This document shows positions 6,116-13,734 of a stretch of 32,790 bases of DNA, piece after piece. The translations under genes were made by a program, and so were the position numbers. The notes under the pieces were generated by a model. It was given only the letters and a program-made list of their open reading frames with translations, was not told where the DNA came from and ran no database searches. The stretch lies in the NCBI GenBank assembly GCA_965646165.1, contig CBFFYP010000055.1:1-32790 (forward strand). The letters are read 5' to 3'. Origin of the DNA: MGBC114844 sp910585855 (lineage in GTDB: Bacteria; Bacillota; Clostridia; Lachnospirales; Lachnospiraceae). Each line of letters opens with the position of its first letter. Within the stretch, counting starts at the first letter, position 1.

Positions 6116-8917
6116 ATGCAGATTAATGTAATGGGTATGTTGGATAGATTGTTTACTCCAAATACAGCGACAAAGCAGGCAAGTACTTTGGGGAAGGAAA
6201 CGGCTTCAAAGGCGGTACAGGATACTGCAGAGATTGGAAAAAGACAGGATGCGTTGTTGGATTGGACGAAAGAGGAGAAAAAAAAGGCAGGAATTTATGA
6301 AGGGGAAACTCCGGCGGAAAATGAATTTGCCAGTCAGCTTGCGGCGATAAAGCAGCAGCTTGATACTATGATTAATCAGATGTCAGGGGATGATTATGCC
6401 GCAATGCATGCGGACGGAGTTTGTATTACCAGCAGTGACATGGAGAGGCTGGTTACAGTGGTAGAGGAGATAAAGATTCGTCTGGCAGCTTATTGTGAGG
6501 ATTATCGCCCAGTGGGTGGAGTGGATACAAAGGATTTGGAGAGTGTTTTAGGGAGTGCGGGATTGGCAGCGGCTGTATCAAGGAAGTTAGAACAGTATGA
6601 TTTGCCGGTGACGGATGAGAATGTATCTGAGATTTCGGAGGCGATGCAGAGGAATCAGTCTTTGACTAAGATCACACGGGAGCAGGCGGCTTATTTGGCG
6701 GAGAATCATTTGGATCTTACGATTGAGAATGTCTATCGTGTACAGCATAGTGGGGTAGCGAAGACAGAGGCAGTACAGCCTTTATCAGAGGCAGATTGGC
6801 AGCAGTTAAAGGGGCAGGCAGAGCAGGTTATTTTAAATAGTGGGGCGGAGGTAACGGAAGAGAATCTGGAAACTGCCAGATGGATGATAGAGCATCAAGT
6901 GGCATTGGATGAAAGTAATTTTACGGCTGTTTTTGCTTATACCGGGCTAGAAGGGCTGGCAGAAGGAGAGCAGTTGGATGCGATTCTTGCGGCGATGGCA
7001 AATGGGAAAGGGGCGCAGCAGACTAGTTTATTGGGGGAGAAGTATGGAGCAGAGGCAGCAAAAGAGGTATTGGAGGAAGTAGAGGAGTATGTAGAGAAAC
7101 AGTATCCAAAGGAGGATCAGAGTATTCAGGCAATTACGGCTCGTCGTCAGTTGGAAGAGATTCGGCTGATGATGACAGCAGAGGCGGGGATTCAGCTTTT
7201 AAAGAAGGGGGTAGAAATTTCTACTGAAAATTTGGAACAGCTTGTAGAGGAATTGAAAAGGCAGGAAGAGGCGTATTATCAGAAGTTATATGCTTCAGAA
7301 AATTTGGAGTGGGATAAAGCGGAAGCAGATTTGGTAAAGCAGACAGAACAGTGCAGACAGGAATTGGCGCAGATGCCAAGTTATTTGTCTGGTGCAGTGA
7401 TGATAGCTTCAGCAGCAGAGGAAGAACCGATTACTATGCAGAGTTCTTTGGAAGCGGGGCGTCAGCAGAAGGCAGCAATGGAAGCAGCCGGAGAGAAGTA
7501 TGAAACACTGATGACAAAGCCAAATCAGGAGTATGGGGACAGTATGCAAAAGGCATTTCGCAATGTGGATGCATTGTTGGAAGATATGGGAGAGGAATTA
7601 AATGAACAGAACAGACGCTGTGTCCGTATTTTAGCTTATAACCAGATGGCACTTACCAGAGCAAATATCAGTCAGATTCGGGCTTTGGACGGGGAATATC
7701 AGTATTTGCTTTCGAATCTGACACCTAGGGTTGCCCTGCATATGATACAGAAGAGAAAAAATCCTCTCAATATGGAAATTCATGAGTTAAATGATCAGAT
7801 TGAGGAGATTAAGCAGGAAATTGGACCTTCTAAGGATGAAAAATATAGTGAATTTTTATGGAAATTAGAACAAAAAGACGGAATTTCAGAGGAAGAGCGT
7901 GCGGCTTATATTGGGGTATATCGTCTGCTGAGTACGATTAACCGACAGGATAGTGCAGCGATTGGAGCATTGGTATCGCAGGGATCAGAGGTAACTTTGG
8001 AGCATCTTTTATCTGCTGCCAGAAGCAGAAAGGCTCGAAATATGGATGTTAAGATAGAAGAGTCTTTTGGGATGGCGCAGAGTGTTTTTCAGGAAAATAG
8101 TATTACAGAACAACTGAAACTTTTTTATGAGGACTCAAAGGAGGATAATAAGAATTATCAGCAGCAGATGGCGGAGAACTTAAAGGCAATGCGGGCGGAT
8201 AAAAAGGCGCAGCAGATTTTGGCAGAAAGCGGGCAGACAATTAGTCCAGATCAGTTAAAGGCGGCTGGTGTTCTTGCCGGGCAGACAGATACAGAGATTA
8301 AAAAGTATTGGGAACGGCAGAGGCGGCAGGAGCGGTTAGAGGAATTTTTGCAGCATATGACGGGAAAGGCAGATTTAGAAGAGGTATACCAAGAGGCAGA
8401 AGCAGAATTGGCAGAGGTGCTTCAAGCGGAATGTACAGAGGGAGTATCTTCTTATCCAGGGTTAGAAGAACTTCGTTTGTATTATCATACAGCGCAGCTT
8501 ATGACAAATTTGGCAAAGCAGGAAGAATATCATATTCCTTTGGAGTATCAGGGAGAAATTACGGATGTGCATTTAAAGGTGGTACATAAAACAGAGGAGA
8601 GTGGGAAGGTTTCAATAGAAACGAAGTTTTCTGGATTAGGGAAGATTACGGCAGAATTTTCGGTTTATGGAGATAAGGTCAGCGGATTTTTATTTGGAGA
8701 ATCGGTGAAGGCAGCAGAAGTATTGAAAGGACAGATAGGGGCAATGGAGCAGGCTTTTCAGGAGATTGGGCTGCAGACCGAGCAAATCAGTTGTCAAAAT
8801 AGCAGAGAATTGCCTTTGATAAGTTCAAAATCGGAGGGAGATGCTTCAGTGGAAAATGGAGTGTTATATGATTTGGCGAAGACGTTTTTAGTTTTGTTGA
8901 AAAAGGTGGAAGGGTAA
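6116..8917 (+). CDS. Large protein with FliK-like C-terminal domain, probable flagellar hook-length or associated protein
   Basis: A 933-residue, Glu/Gln/Ala-rich, mostly helical soluble protein without signal peptide or membrane segment. The last ~130 residues (from about VHLKVVHKTEESGKVSIE through LGKITAEFSVYGDKVSGFL to IGLQTEQISC) follow the hydrophobic pattern of the FliK hook-length control C-terminal domain. The rest contains several loosely repeated modules starting V-T-x-E/D-N-(L/V), e.g. VTDENVSEI, LTIENVYRV, VTEENLETA, ISTENLEQL and VTLEHLLSA, each followed by a helix. It resembles a Lachnospiraceae-specific family (DUF6240, from memory). ATG 6116 is chosen because GGAAGGG lies 9 bp upstream; a TTG at 6107 directly abuts that site. 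A flagellin gene and a sigma-28-like promoter support a flagellar role. The assignment to hook-length control is inference. Confidence 0.7.
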   Translation: MQINVMGMLDRLFTPNTATKQASTLGKETASKAVQDTAEIGKRQDALLDWTKEEKKKAGIYEGETPAENEFASQLAAIKQQLDTMINQMSGDDYAAMHADGVCITSSDMERLVTVVEEIKIRLAAYCEDYRPVGGVDTKDLESVLGSAGLAAAVSRKLEQYDLPVTDENVSEISEAMQRNQSLTKITREQAAYLAENHLDLTIENVYRVQHSGVAKTEAVQPLSEADWQQLKGQAEQVILNSGAEVTEENLETARWMIEHQVALDESNFTAVFAYTGLEGLAEGEQLDAILAAMANGKGAQQTSLLGEKYGAEAAKEVLEEVEEYVEKQYPKEDQSIQAITARRQLEEIRLMMTAEAGIQLLKKGVEISTENLEQLVEELKRQEEAYYQKLYASENLEWDKAEADLVKQTEQCRQELAQMPSYLSGAVMIASAAEEEPITMQSSLEAGRQQKAAMEAAGEKYETLMTKPNQEYGDSMQKAFRNVDALLEDMGEELNEQNRRCVRILAYNQMALTRANISQIRALDGEYQYLLSNLTPRVALHMIQKRKNPLNMEIHELNDQIEEIKQEIGPSKDEKYSEFLWKLEQKDGISEEERAAYIGVYRLLSTINRQDSAAIGALVSQGSEVTLEHLLSAARSRKARNMDVKIEESFGMAQSVFQENSITEQLKLFYEDSKEDNKNYQQQMAENLKAMRADKKAQQILAESGQTISPDQLKAAGVLAGQTDTEIKKYWERQRRQERLEEFLQHMTGKADLEEVYQEAEAELAEVLQAECTEGVSSYPGLEELRLYYHTAQLMTNLAKQEEYHIPLEYQGEITDVHLKVVHKTEESGKVSIETKFSGLGKITAEFSVYGDKVSGFLFGESVKAAEVLKGQIGAMEQAFQEIGLQTEQISCQNSRELPLISSKSEGDASVENGVLYDLAKTFLVLLKKVEG

Positions 8918-8941
8918 GAAAATAATATTTTTTGACAAGGG

Positions 8942-9100
8942 GGACGCCGAAAGCCGAAGGGAGTGCTATTCCGAGTCCGCTTTCGCTTAGCATTTCTTAT
9001 TTTCATAGCGGACACATAAGGCACGAAAACATAGCAAGACCGTGCCTAAGTGCCGACGGGAAATGATGACCCTGCATAGCATTCCCTTCGGCTTTCGGCT
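8942..9100 (+). repeat. F2 repeat, full-length, forward
   Basis: Palindromic element starting GGACGCCGAAAGCCGAAGG and ending ATTCCCTTCGGCTTTCGGC. The arms of about 22 bp pair, and an inner stem GGCACG (9020-9025) pairs with CGTGCC (9040-9045). Blocks shared with the 22502-22662 copy are CGCTTAGCATTTC, TATTTTCATAGCGGACACAT and TAAGTGCCGACGG. It lies between the FliK-like gene and the flagellin promoter. Confidence 0.85.
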
Positions 9101-9271
9101 GTGTATCGGCACTGGAAAATAAAGATACAGATATATTTTCCAGTCGTCAAAAGTTGTTTCCTTTGTATGAAAAATCCTAGGGAAATTTGAAAAGTTGTGG
9201 ACTAGTGAAAAAATAAGTTAAAGCGTAATACGTGTTGGATTTGTGAAATTTTTTAAAATTAGCAATTTCAG

Positions 9272-9299
9272 TAAATAAATAATCTGCTTTAACCGATAA
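9272..9299 (+). promoter_or_regulatory. Sigma-28 (SigD/FliA)-like promoter for flagellin
   Basis: TAAA (9272-9275), 16 bp, then ACCGATAA (9292-9299). CCGATAA is the hallmark of flagellar sigma-factor promoters. The flagellin ATG is 55 bp downstream. Confidence 0.65.
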
Positions 9300-9354
9300 C
9301 CTTTTTGTAGGATTAAGAAAGAAAGTGCCTTGGAAGAAAGGAGTTACAAGAAAA

Positions 9355-11070
9355 ATGAGAATAAATACAAATGTATCTGCAATTATTGCAAATCATCATT
9401 TAAATAAGACAGATAATATGTTAAGCCAATCTATGCAGCGGTTGTCTTCAGGACTTAGACTAAATCGGGCGGAGGATGATTCGGCAGCGATTGCGATTGC
9501 AAAGAGGATGCATACACAGATCAATTCTATTTCCCAGACAGGGAGAAATGGAAATGATGGGGTTTCGGTAGTGCAGACAGCAGAGGGAGCATTAAATGAA
9601 GTACATTCGATGCTGCAGAGGATGCGTGAACTTGCTGTACAGGGAGCAAACGGCACCAATTCAGATGAAGATCGTGCAGCAATTCAGGAAGAAGTAGAAA
9701 ATCTGAAAGAAGAAATTGTACGAATATCTGAACAGACTCAGTTTGGAAATATTACTTTGCTGGACGGAAGTTTGGATCGGCGGAGTTATTGTACAGCGAC
9801 AAATCTGAATGGAGGAAAAATTCAAATTGCTGGAACGGATGTAGAAAATACTTCATCATTAGGAAGAGTGGTTTCTTCGACAGACAGTGTTCCGGCTAAT
9901 ACTTATGGAGTTAAGGTAACAGCAAAAGCAGAACAGGCAGAAGTAGGAATTAAACTAGCTGATAGTTTTTCAGGAACAGTAGATAACACAAATAAAGGAA
10001 TTGTTAAGATTAATAGTGTGGAAATTAGTATAGAAGAAGGGGATACAAAAGAAACAATAGAATCTAAGATTATAGAAACTGCTTCAAAAATTGGTGCATC
10101 TTATATTAATGAAAAGTTTACGACAGATGAGTATGGTTCTGCTGCAAAAGTAAAGGTGGAGTTTTCGAATGATCAGGTAGCAGCTTTATTTGATACAACA
10201 CCAACAGCGCAATATTCGGTAGAATCTGAGTCGATTGAAATGACAATTTCTGAAGCAGCTTTACCAGTAGGAACAGCAGGAACAATTGAAATTGATGGTG
10301 AATCAGTTAGTATTGAACTTTCTGATAGTAAAAATGATATAGAAAATAAATTGCGTGCTGCTGCTACTGCAAAGGGTATAAATTATGCGGATGGAACATT
10401 TAGCAAAAGTTCGGGTGAAAAGATAGAAATTGTTTTTTTAAATGATGATATGAAAAATTTATTTTCTACATCTCCGTCTGCAACAAAGTCAGTAGAAAAA
10501 AAAGGAAGAGATGTGGAGGCGACACTTAATATTGATAGTAATGGTACTAAGGGTTTTGCTTCAACAGCGAAGTGGTCGACAGAAAGAGATTATGTAACAA
10601 TTACAGATAACAGCGGTTTTAATATGAGAGTAAAAGTAAGTGAGGTAGGAATATATTCGTTTGAAGTAACCGATATGGGAACAATGCCGATTCAAATAGG
10701 GATTGCAGAGGGGCAGATTCTGGATCTTCGTGTTCAGACGGTAGATCTTGAAACATTAAGTCTTACAAATGTAAATTGCAGTACAGAGGAAGGCTGCACC
10801 AATGCGTTGAAAGATTTAGATAAAGCAATCAGTTATATTTCTACAGTAAGAGGCTGTCTTGGTGCATATCAGAATCGTTTGGAGTCGGCAGTTCGTTCGA
10901 TTGATGTAGCAGAGGAAAGTGCAACAGGGGCTTTATCTCAGATTGAAGATACAGATATGGCAGAAGAAATGACTTATTATACACAGATGAATGTGCTGAC
11001 TCAGGCAGGAGTTTCTGTTTTGGCACAGGCAAATGAACGTCCACAGATAGTATTGCAGCTTTTACAATAA
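9355..11070 (+). CDS. fliC: Flagellin, large, with duplicated variable domain
   Basis: A 571-residue filament subunit exported by the flagellar type III apparatus. The conserved N-terminal D0/D1 spans residues 1-140 (MRINTNVSAIIANHH, RLSSGLRLNRAEDDSA, ELAVQGANGTNS). The C-terminal D1/D0 covers about 460-571 (LGAYQNRLESAV, SVLAQANERPQIVLQLLQ). The middle holds two tandem units, about 215-290 and 309-381, that align with each other (VKINSVEISIEEGD against IEIDGESVSIELSD; VEFSNDQVAALFDTTP against IVFLNDDMKNLFSTSP) and resemble flagellin IN domains. The start is ATG 9355, with AAGGAG about 13 bp upstream and the canonical MRIN beginning; a longer frame opens at 9325 but adds non-flagellin residues. 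Four cysteines (C146 and three in the C-terminal region) are unusual for flagellin. fliS follows after 24 bp. Confidence 0.96.
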   Translation: MRINTNVSAIIANHHLNKTDNMLSQSMQRLSSGLRLNRAEDDSAAIAIAKRMHTQINSISQTGRNGNDGVSVVQTAEGALNEVHSMLQRMRELAVQGANGTNSDEDRAAIQEEVENLKEEIVRISEQTQFGNITLLDGSLDRRSYCTATNLNGGKIQIAGTDVENTSSLGRVVSSTDSVPANTYGVKVTAKAEQAEVGIKLADSFSGTVDNTNKGIVKINSVEISIEEGDTKETIESKIIETASKIGASYINEKFTTDEYGSAAKVKVEFSNDQVAALFDTTPTAQYSVESESIEMTISEAALPVGTAGTIEIDGESVSIELSDSKNDIENKLRAAATAKGINYADGTFSKSSGEKIEIVFLNDDMKNLFSTSPSATKSVEKKGRDVEATLNIDSNGTKGFASTAKWSTERDYVTITDNSGFNMRVKVSEVGIYSFEVTDMGTMPIQIGIAEGQILDLRVQTVDLETLSLTNVNCSTEEGCTNALKDLDKAISYISTVRGCLGAYQNRLESAVRSIDVAEESATGALSQIEDTDMAEEMTYYTQMNVLTQAGVSVLAQANERPQIVLQLLQ

Positions 11071-11094
11071 TATTCCTAAAGGAGATCATTTCGG

Positions 11095-11565
11095 ATGACG
11101 AAGGAAGAGATACAGATTTATACCCGTAGGATTAGTAATGGAAATAAAACGGATTTGGTAGTTACTACTTATGATATTATATTGACTTATTTTCATGATG
11201 CACGTTCTGCAATAGAGCGTAAAGAAGAAGGGCAGTTTGTCTGGAATCTAAAAAAGGCAGCGGATTTTATAAATGAGTTGATTCATGCACTAGACTGTCA
11301 ATATCAGATTGGAAAAGATTTGCTTTCGTTGTATCGCTATATTCAAAATATTTTGACTCAATGTATGATAAAAAAGACAGAGAGTGGTTTAGATTCTGCA
11401 GAAAATATTATTACAAAATTAAAAGCAAGTTTTTCAGAAGTAGCGAAGCAAGATCATTCTGGTCCAGTAATTCAGCATGGCGGGCAGGTTTACGCAGGAA
11501 TTACTTATGGCAGAGGAACATTAAATGAGTTATATGATAACAGCAGCCGTGGCTTCAAGGCATAG
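11095..11565 (+). CDS. fliS: FliS-like flagellin export chaperone
   Basis: A 156-residue helical protein. FliS binds the flagellin C-terminus in the cytoplasm and prevents premature polymerisation. The pattern of the family is visible: an N-terminal helix with ARSAIERKEEGQF, a central helix LKKAADFINELIHALDC, then YQIGKDLLSLYRYIQNILTQ, matching the FliS order of helices. About 30 residues beyond the usual ~125 form a low-conservation C-terminal tail (from about HSGPVIQHGG). AGGAG precedes the ATG by 10 bp and the gene follows flagellin by 24 bp, the classic partner arrangement. The stop codon TAG lies in the loop of the terminator at 11551-11582. Confidence 0.85.
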   Translation: MTKEEIQIYTRRISNGNKTDLVVTTYDIILTYFHDARSAIERKEEGQFVWNLKKAADFINELIHALDCQYQIGKDLLSLYRYIQNILTQCMIKKTESGLDSAENIITKLKASFSEVAKQDHSGPVIQHGGQVYAGITYGRGTLNELYDNSSRGFKA

Positions 11566-11582
11566 ACCTTGAAGCCGTTTTT
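11551..11582 (+). terminator. Rho-independent terminator of the flagellin-fliS operon
   Basis: A perfect 10-bp stem, GGCTTCAAGG (11551-11560) with CCTTGAAGCC (11567-11576), a 6-base loop and then GTTTTTA. The last codons and stop of fliS are inside the hairpin. Confidence 0.93.
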
Positions 11583-11670
11583 AGTATGGCGGGTATATCT
11601 ATGTTTCCACGCACGCTTTCTCTTATCCTTTTGTATTCCGGCGTCCTGTCAGCATATAAGACTATATAAA

Positions 11671-11922
11671 TCAAATATCCTGCATAGTAAGACTTCGTTT
11701 ATTTTCTAATTCTTTTGCTTTTCCAATTAAGTAACTATATCTGGTTTGAATGGCTTTCAGTTCATAGATGTAGTAATCAATTAAATCCGGCTCTACTACA
11801 TTTTCAAAATTGGAATAGGCACAGTCTAAATCCCATTTGGTCTGTGAAAGTTCCGACTGTAGGTACAGTTCGTCATAAGTTGGAACAGACGGAACTCGTT
11901 TTGCTTTTTTGGTGAATATCAA
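11671..11922 (-). CDS. DUF2508-like small protein
   Basis: An 83-residue soluble helical protein of unknown function. The core WDLDCAYSNFENVVEPDLID followed by YYIYELKAIQTRYSYLI resembles DUF2508 proteins of Firmicutes (Bacillus YaaL group). The start is taken as TTG at 11922 because a perfect AGGAGG lies at 11931-11936, 8 bp away, giving MIFTKKAKRVP. An in-frame ATG at 11994 would add 24 residues that include the Shine-Dalgarno itself and do not look like the family. It is monocistronic and faces fliS; both use the 11566-11670 gap, where a lone GGCGTCC (11640-11646) resembles a repeat terminus. Confidence 0.75.
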   Translation of the reverse strand: MIFTKKAKRVPSVPTYDELYLQSELSQTKWDLDCAYSNFENVVEPDLIDYYIYELKAIQTRYSYLIGKAKELENKRSLTMQDI

Positions 11923-12151
11923 CTGAAACTCCTCCTGTCTTTCAAATGGATTTGTGGATAAAAAATCCATTTTTATATAGTAAAGTATAGTCAATAAAAT
12001 GGAAATATATTCAAAATGTTAGTTGGATAACGATAGAAATCATGTTTTATAAAAGAAATTTAGAGTATATCATATAAAAAAATATATGAAAAATCTATAA
12101 TAATACGCATTTATTCAAGTATTTTTCCATAAAAATCTTTCTGTTTTACTC

Positions 12152-12180
12152 TTGCATTCTGCTGCTAGATATGTTATATT
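12152..12180 (+). promoter_or_regulatory. Promoter of the antitoxin RNA
   Basis: -35 TTGCAT (12152-12157), 17 bp, -10 TATATT (12175-12180) with an extended -10 TGT directly upstream. No ORF follows; the transcript would start near 12187 and end at the terminator near 12291. Confidence 0.75.
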
Positions 12181-12186
12181 AGGAAT

Positions 12187-12291
12187 ACAAAAGGGAAAGT
12201 CATAGAAGCGGCTACCCCTCTGACAGAAACAGACTTTACCTTATTACAAGGTCAGCCGTCAACTATTGGTAGTAGTGGCGGCTATTTTTTT
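12187..12291 (+). ncRNA. Predicted antisense antitoxin RNA of a type I toxin-antitoxin pair
   Basis: About 105 nt, transcribed toward the toxin gene and ending in a hairpin overlapping the toxin 3-prime end, so it is fully complementary to the 3-prime part of the toxin mRNA (RatA/SR4-like geometry). It carries ACCCCTCT (12214-12221) and GACTTTACC (12232-12240), the same segments that occur joined in the 5-prime leader of the toxin mRNA. It should therefore compete with that leader for the same targets. Boundaries are predicted from the promoter and terminator, not observed. Confidence 0.75.
12254..12291 (+). terminator. Terminator of the antitoxin RNA
   Basis: AGCCGTCA (12254-12261) pairs with TGGCGGCT (12276-12283), with one G-T pair. 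The central CTA-TTGG-TAG can also pair, and a run of seven T follows. The toxin stop codon lies in this hairpin on the other strand. Confidence 0.8.
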
Positions 12292-12371
12292 CCCTTAAAA
12301 ATCTGACAACACAGACTAATTAAGGCAACAACGAACGTACAGAATAAAAATAAATTCTGATATGTAACCAT
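12282..12371 (-). CDS. Holin-like small membrane toxin of a type I toxin-antitoxin system
   Basis: A 29-residue peptide beginning MVTYQNLFLFCTFVVALISL and ending CQIFKGKK. The MVTYxxLF start, a single hydrophobic membrane segment and a short Lys-rich tail are typical of the Firmicutes holin-like toxin family (TxpA/BsrG-type, Hol_Tox). Such peptides insert in the membrane and stop growth when overproduced. The ATG at 12371 has an AGGAGGG site (12381-12387) 9 bp upstream. Its own minus-strand promoter gives a leader of about 95 nt. CCCTC in the leader just upstream of the GGAGGG site could pair with it and mask it. It is too short for ordinary gene calling. The antisense RNA 12187-12291 overlaps its 3-prime end. 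Confidence 0.88.
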   Translation of the reverse strand: MVTYQNLFLFCTFVVALISLCCQIFKGKK

Positions 12372-12472
12372 TGTATATCGCCCTCCTTTCTTTCGTCTAG
12401 AGGGCTGTAATACCCTCCGCAAAAAACAAGAGGGGTAAAGTCACCTTTGGCTCTATGGTTTCCCACGCTCCA

Positions 12473-12501
12473 AGTATAACACATGTTTCTTTATTAGGCA
12501 A
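12473..12501 (-). promoter_or_regulatory. Promoter of the toxin mRNA
   Basis: On the minus strand: -35 TTGCCT (12501-12496), 17 bp, -10 TATACT (12478-12473) with extended -10 TGT. It is built like the antitoxin promoter, including the TGTTATA motif. The start is predicted near 12466. Confidence 0.75.
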
Positions 12502-12652
12502 TCACTCTATCTTATTTTTTTACCTATTTTTCCGATTTTACTTCTTTGCCTTTATATTTTTACCCTCACACCATTTTCAATTAAATTTCCCCTTTTTTAG
12601 TTAATGTACTACCATATTTACAATGATATTCCTGTATCCAAAAATACAATAC

Positions 12653-12680
12653 TTGCTTTCTGTATACTTTATGGTATAAT
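12653..12680 (+). promoter_or_regulatory. Promoter of the mraY-like/map/vanZ/ATPase cluster
   Basis: -35 TTGCTT (12653-12658), 16 bp, consensus -10 TATAAT (12675-12680) preceded by TGG (extended -10). The first start codon is 65 bp after the -10. Confidence 0.65.
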
Positions 12681-12744
12681 TATTTTGTTTCAGAGTAGGA
12701 AACCGTTAGAATATTATTTTACATAGAAAGAGAAGGAGATACAA

Positions 12745-13707
12745 ATGATACCATATCTGACTGGAGAAATCACAGCACTTACTGCTTTTATCGGAATTTT
12801 ATTTGCTTTTGCAGCAACATGTTTTTTTATTACAAAGTTTCACGGCTGCCTTCCAAGTGATATGGGGCGGGCATATGCAGTGGACGGAAAGAAATCAGCG
12901 GGTAAGCCTAGAGGAGCAGGGATAATCTTTATCTTGGTATTTGCCGGTTCAGCATTGATTTTTTCAAAAATAAATTTAGAAACAGGGATATATCTTATTT
13001 TAATTGTGGTAGAGATGCTGACCGGTTATTTGGATGATGCATCCGATCGTCCATGGAACGAATATAAAAAAGGACTATTAGATTTAATTGTAGCGGTTGC
13101 AGCAGCAATTACTTTTTTGCATTTTCATTCGAATGAAGTATATTTGGCTACACTAAAAACTACAATTACAATACCTCCTGTTTTATTTTGTATCTTGACG
13201 GTGGTATTGATTTGGGGGTCGATTAATGTTACAAATTGTGCAGACGGAGTAGATGGGCTTTCTGGAACATTGGCAATTATTACTCTTGGAACAATTTATT
13301 TAATCGGGGAGATCACAGGACATACCGATGATTTCTTTTTTTTAATTTTATTGTTTATCGTTTGTATTCTTGGTTATCTTTGGTATAACGCTACTCCTAG
13401 CCGAATTATGATGGGAGATGCGGGGTCACGTGCAATGGGGATATTTATCGGTATTGCTGCTTTAAAGACAGGAAGTCCTTTTTTATATCTGCCTGCAGCA
13501 TTTGTATTGGCTATGGATGGGGGATTGGGATTGATAAAGGTAGCGTTGCTGCGTTTCTGCCGAATATCGATTTTAAAAAATATTCGTACTCCGCTGCACG
13601 ATCATGTACGGAAAAATATGGGCTGGTCAAATACACAGACCGTATTTCGTTTTGGAATTATTCAGATTGTAATTGCGATTGCTACGATTTATTTATTAAT
13701 TTTATGA
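12745..13707 (+). CDS. MraY/WecA-family polyprenyl-phosphate phospho-sugar transferase
   Basis: A 320-residue polytopic membrane enzyme of about ten segments. The family transfers phospho-MurNAc-pentapeptide or phospho-HexNAc to undecaprenyl phosphate. Signature sites: GKPRGAG (53-59, like MraY GTPTMGG), YLDDAS with D97/D98, NVTNCADGVDGLSG (161-174, like NxxNxxDGLDGLA), MMGDAGSRAMG with D225, and a late LHDHVRKNMGW matching the MraY HHHFE-KKGW site. These include the catalytic aspartates, and the basic His motif favours MraY over WecA. It is not in a mur/dcw cluster, so it is a solitary copy whose substrate (MurNAc-pentapeptide or another UDP sugar) is open. ATG follows AAGGAG. map begins 27 bp later. 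Confidence 0.85.
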   Translation: MIPYLTGEITALTAFIGILFAFAATCFFITKFHGCLPSDMGRAYAVDGKKSAGKPRGAGIIFILVFAGSALIFSKINLETGIYLILIVVEMLTGYLDDASDRPWNEYKKGLLDLIVAVAAAITFLHFHSNEVYLATLKTTITIPPVLFCILTVVLIWGSINVTNCADGVDGLSGTLAIITLGTIYLIGEITGHTDDFFFLILLFIVCILGYLWYNATPSRIMMGDAGSRAMGIFIGIAALKTGSPFLYLPAAFVLAMDGGLGLIKVALLRFCRISILKNIRTPLHDHVRKNMGWSNTQTVFRFGIIQIVIAIATIYLLIL

Positions 13708-13734
13708 AAAAGAAAATAGAAAGGAATAAAAAAG

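Noticed and set aside
8308..8589. Plus-strand 93-codon ORF inside the FliK-like gene
   Set aside because: Out-of-frame shadow of a well-supported coding sequence.
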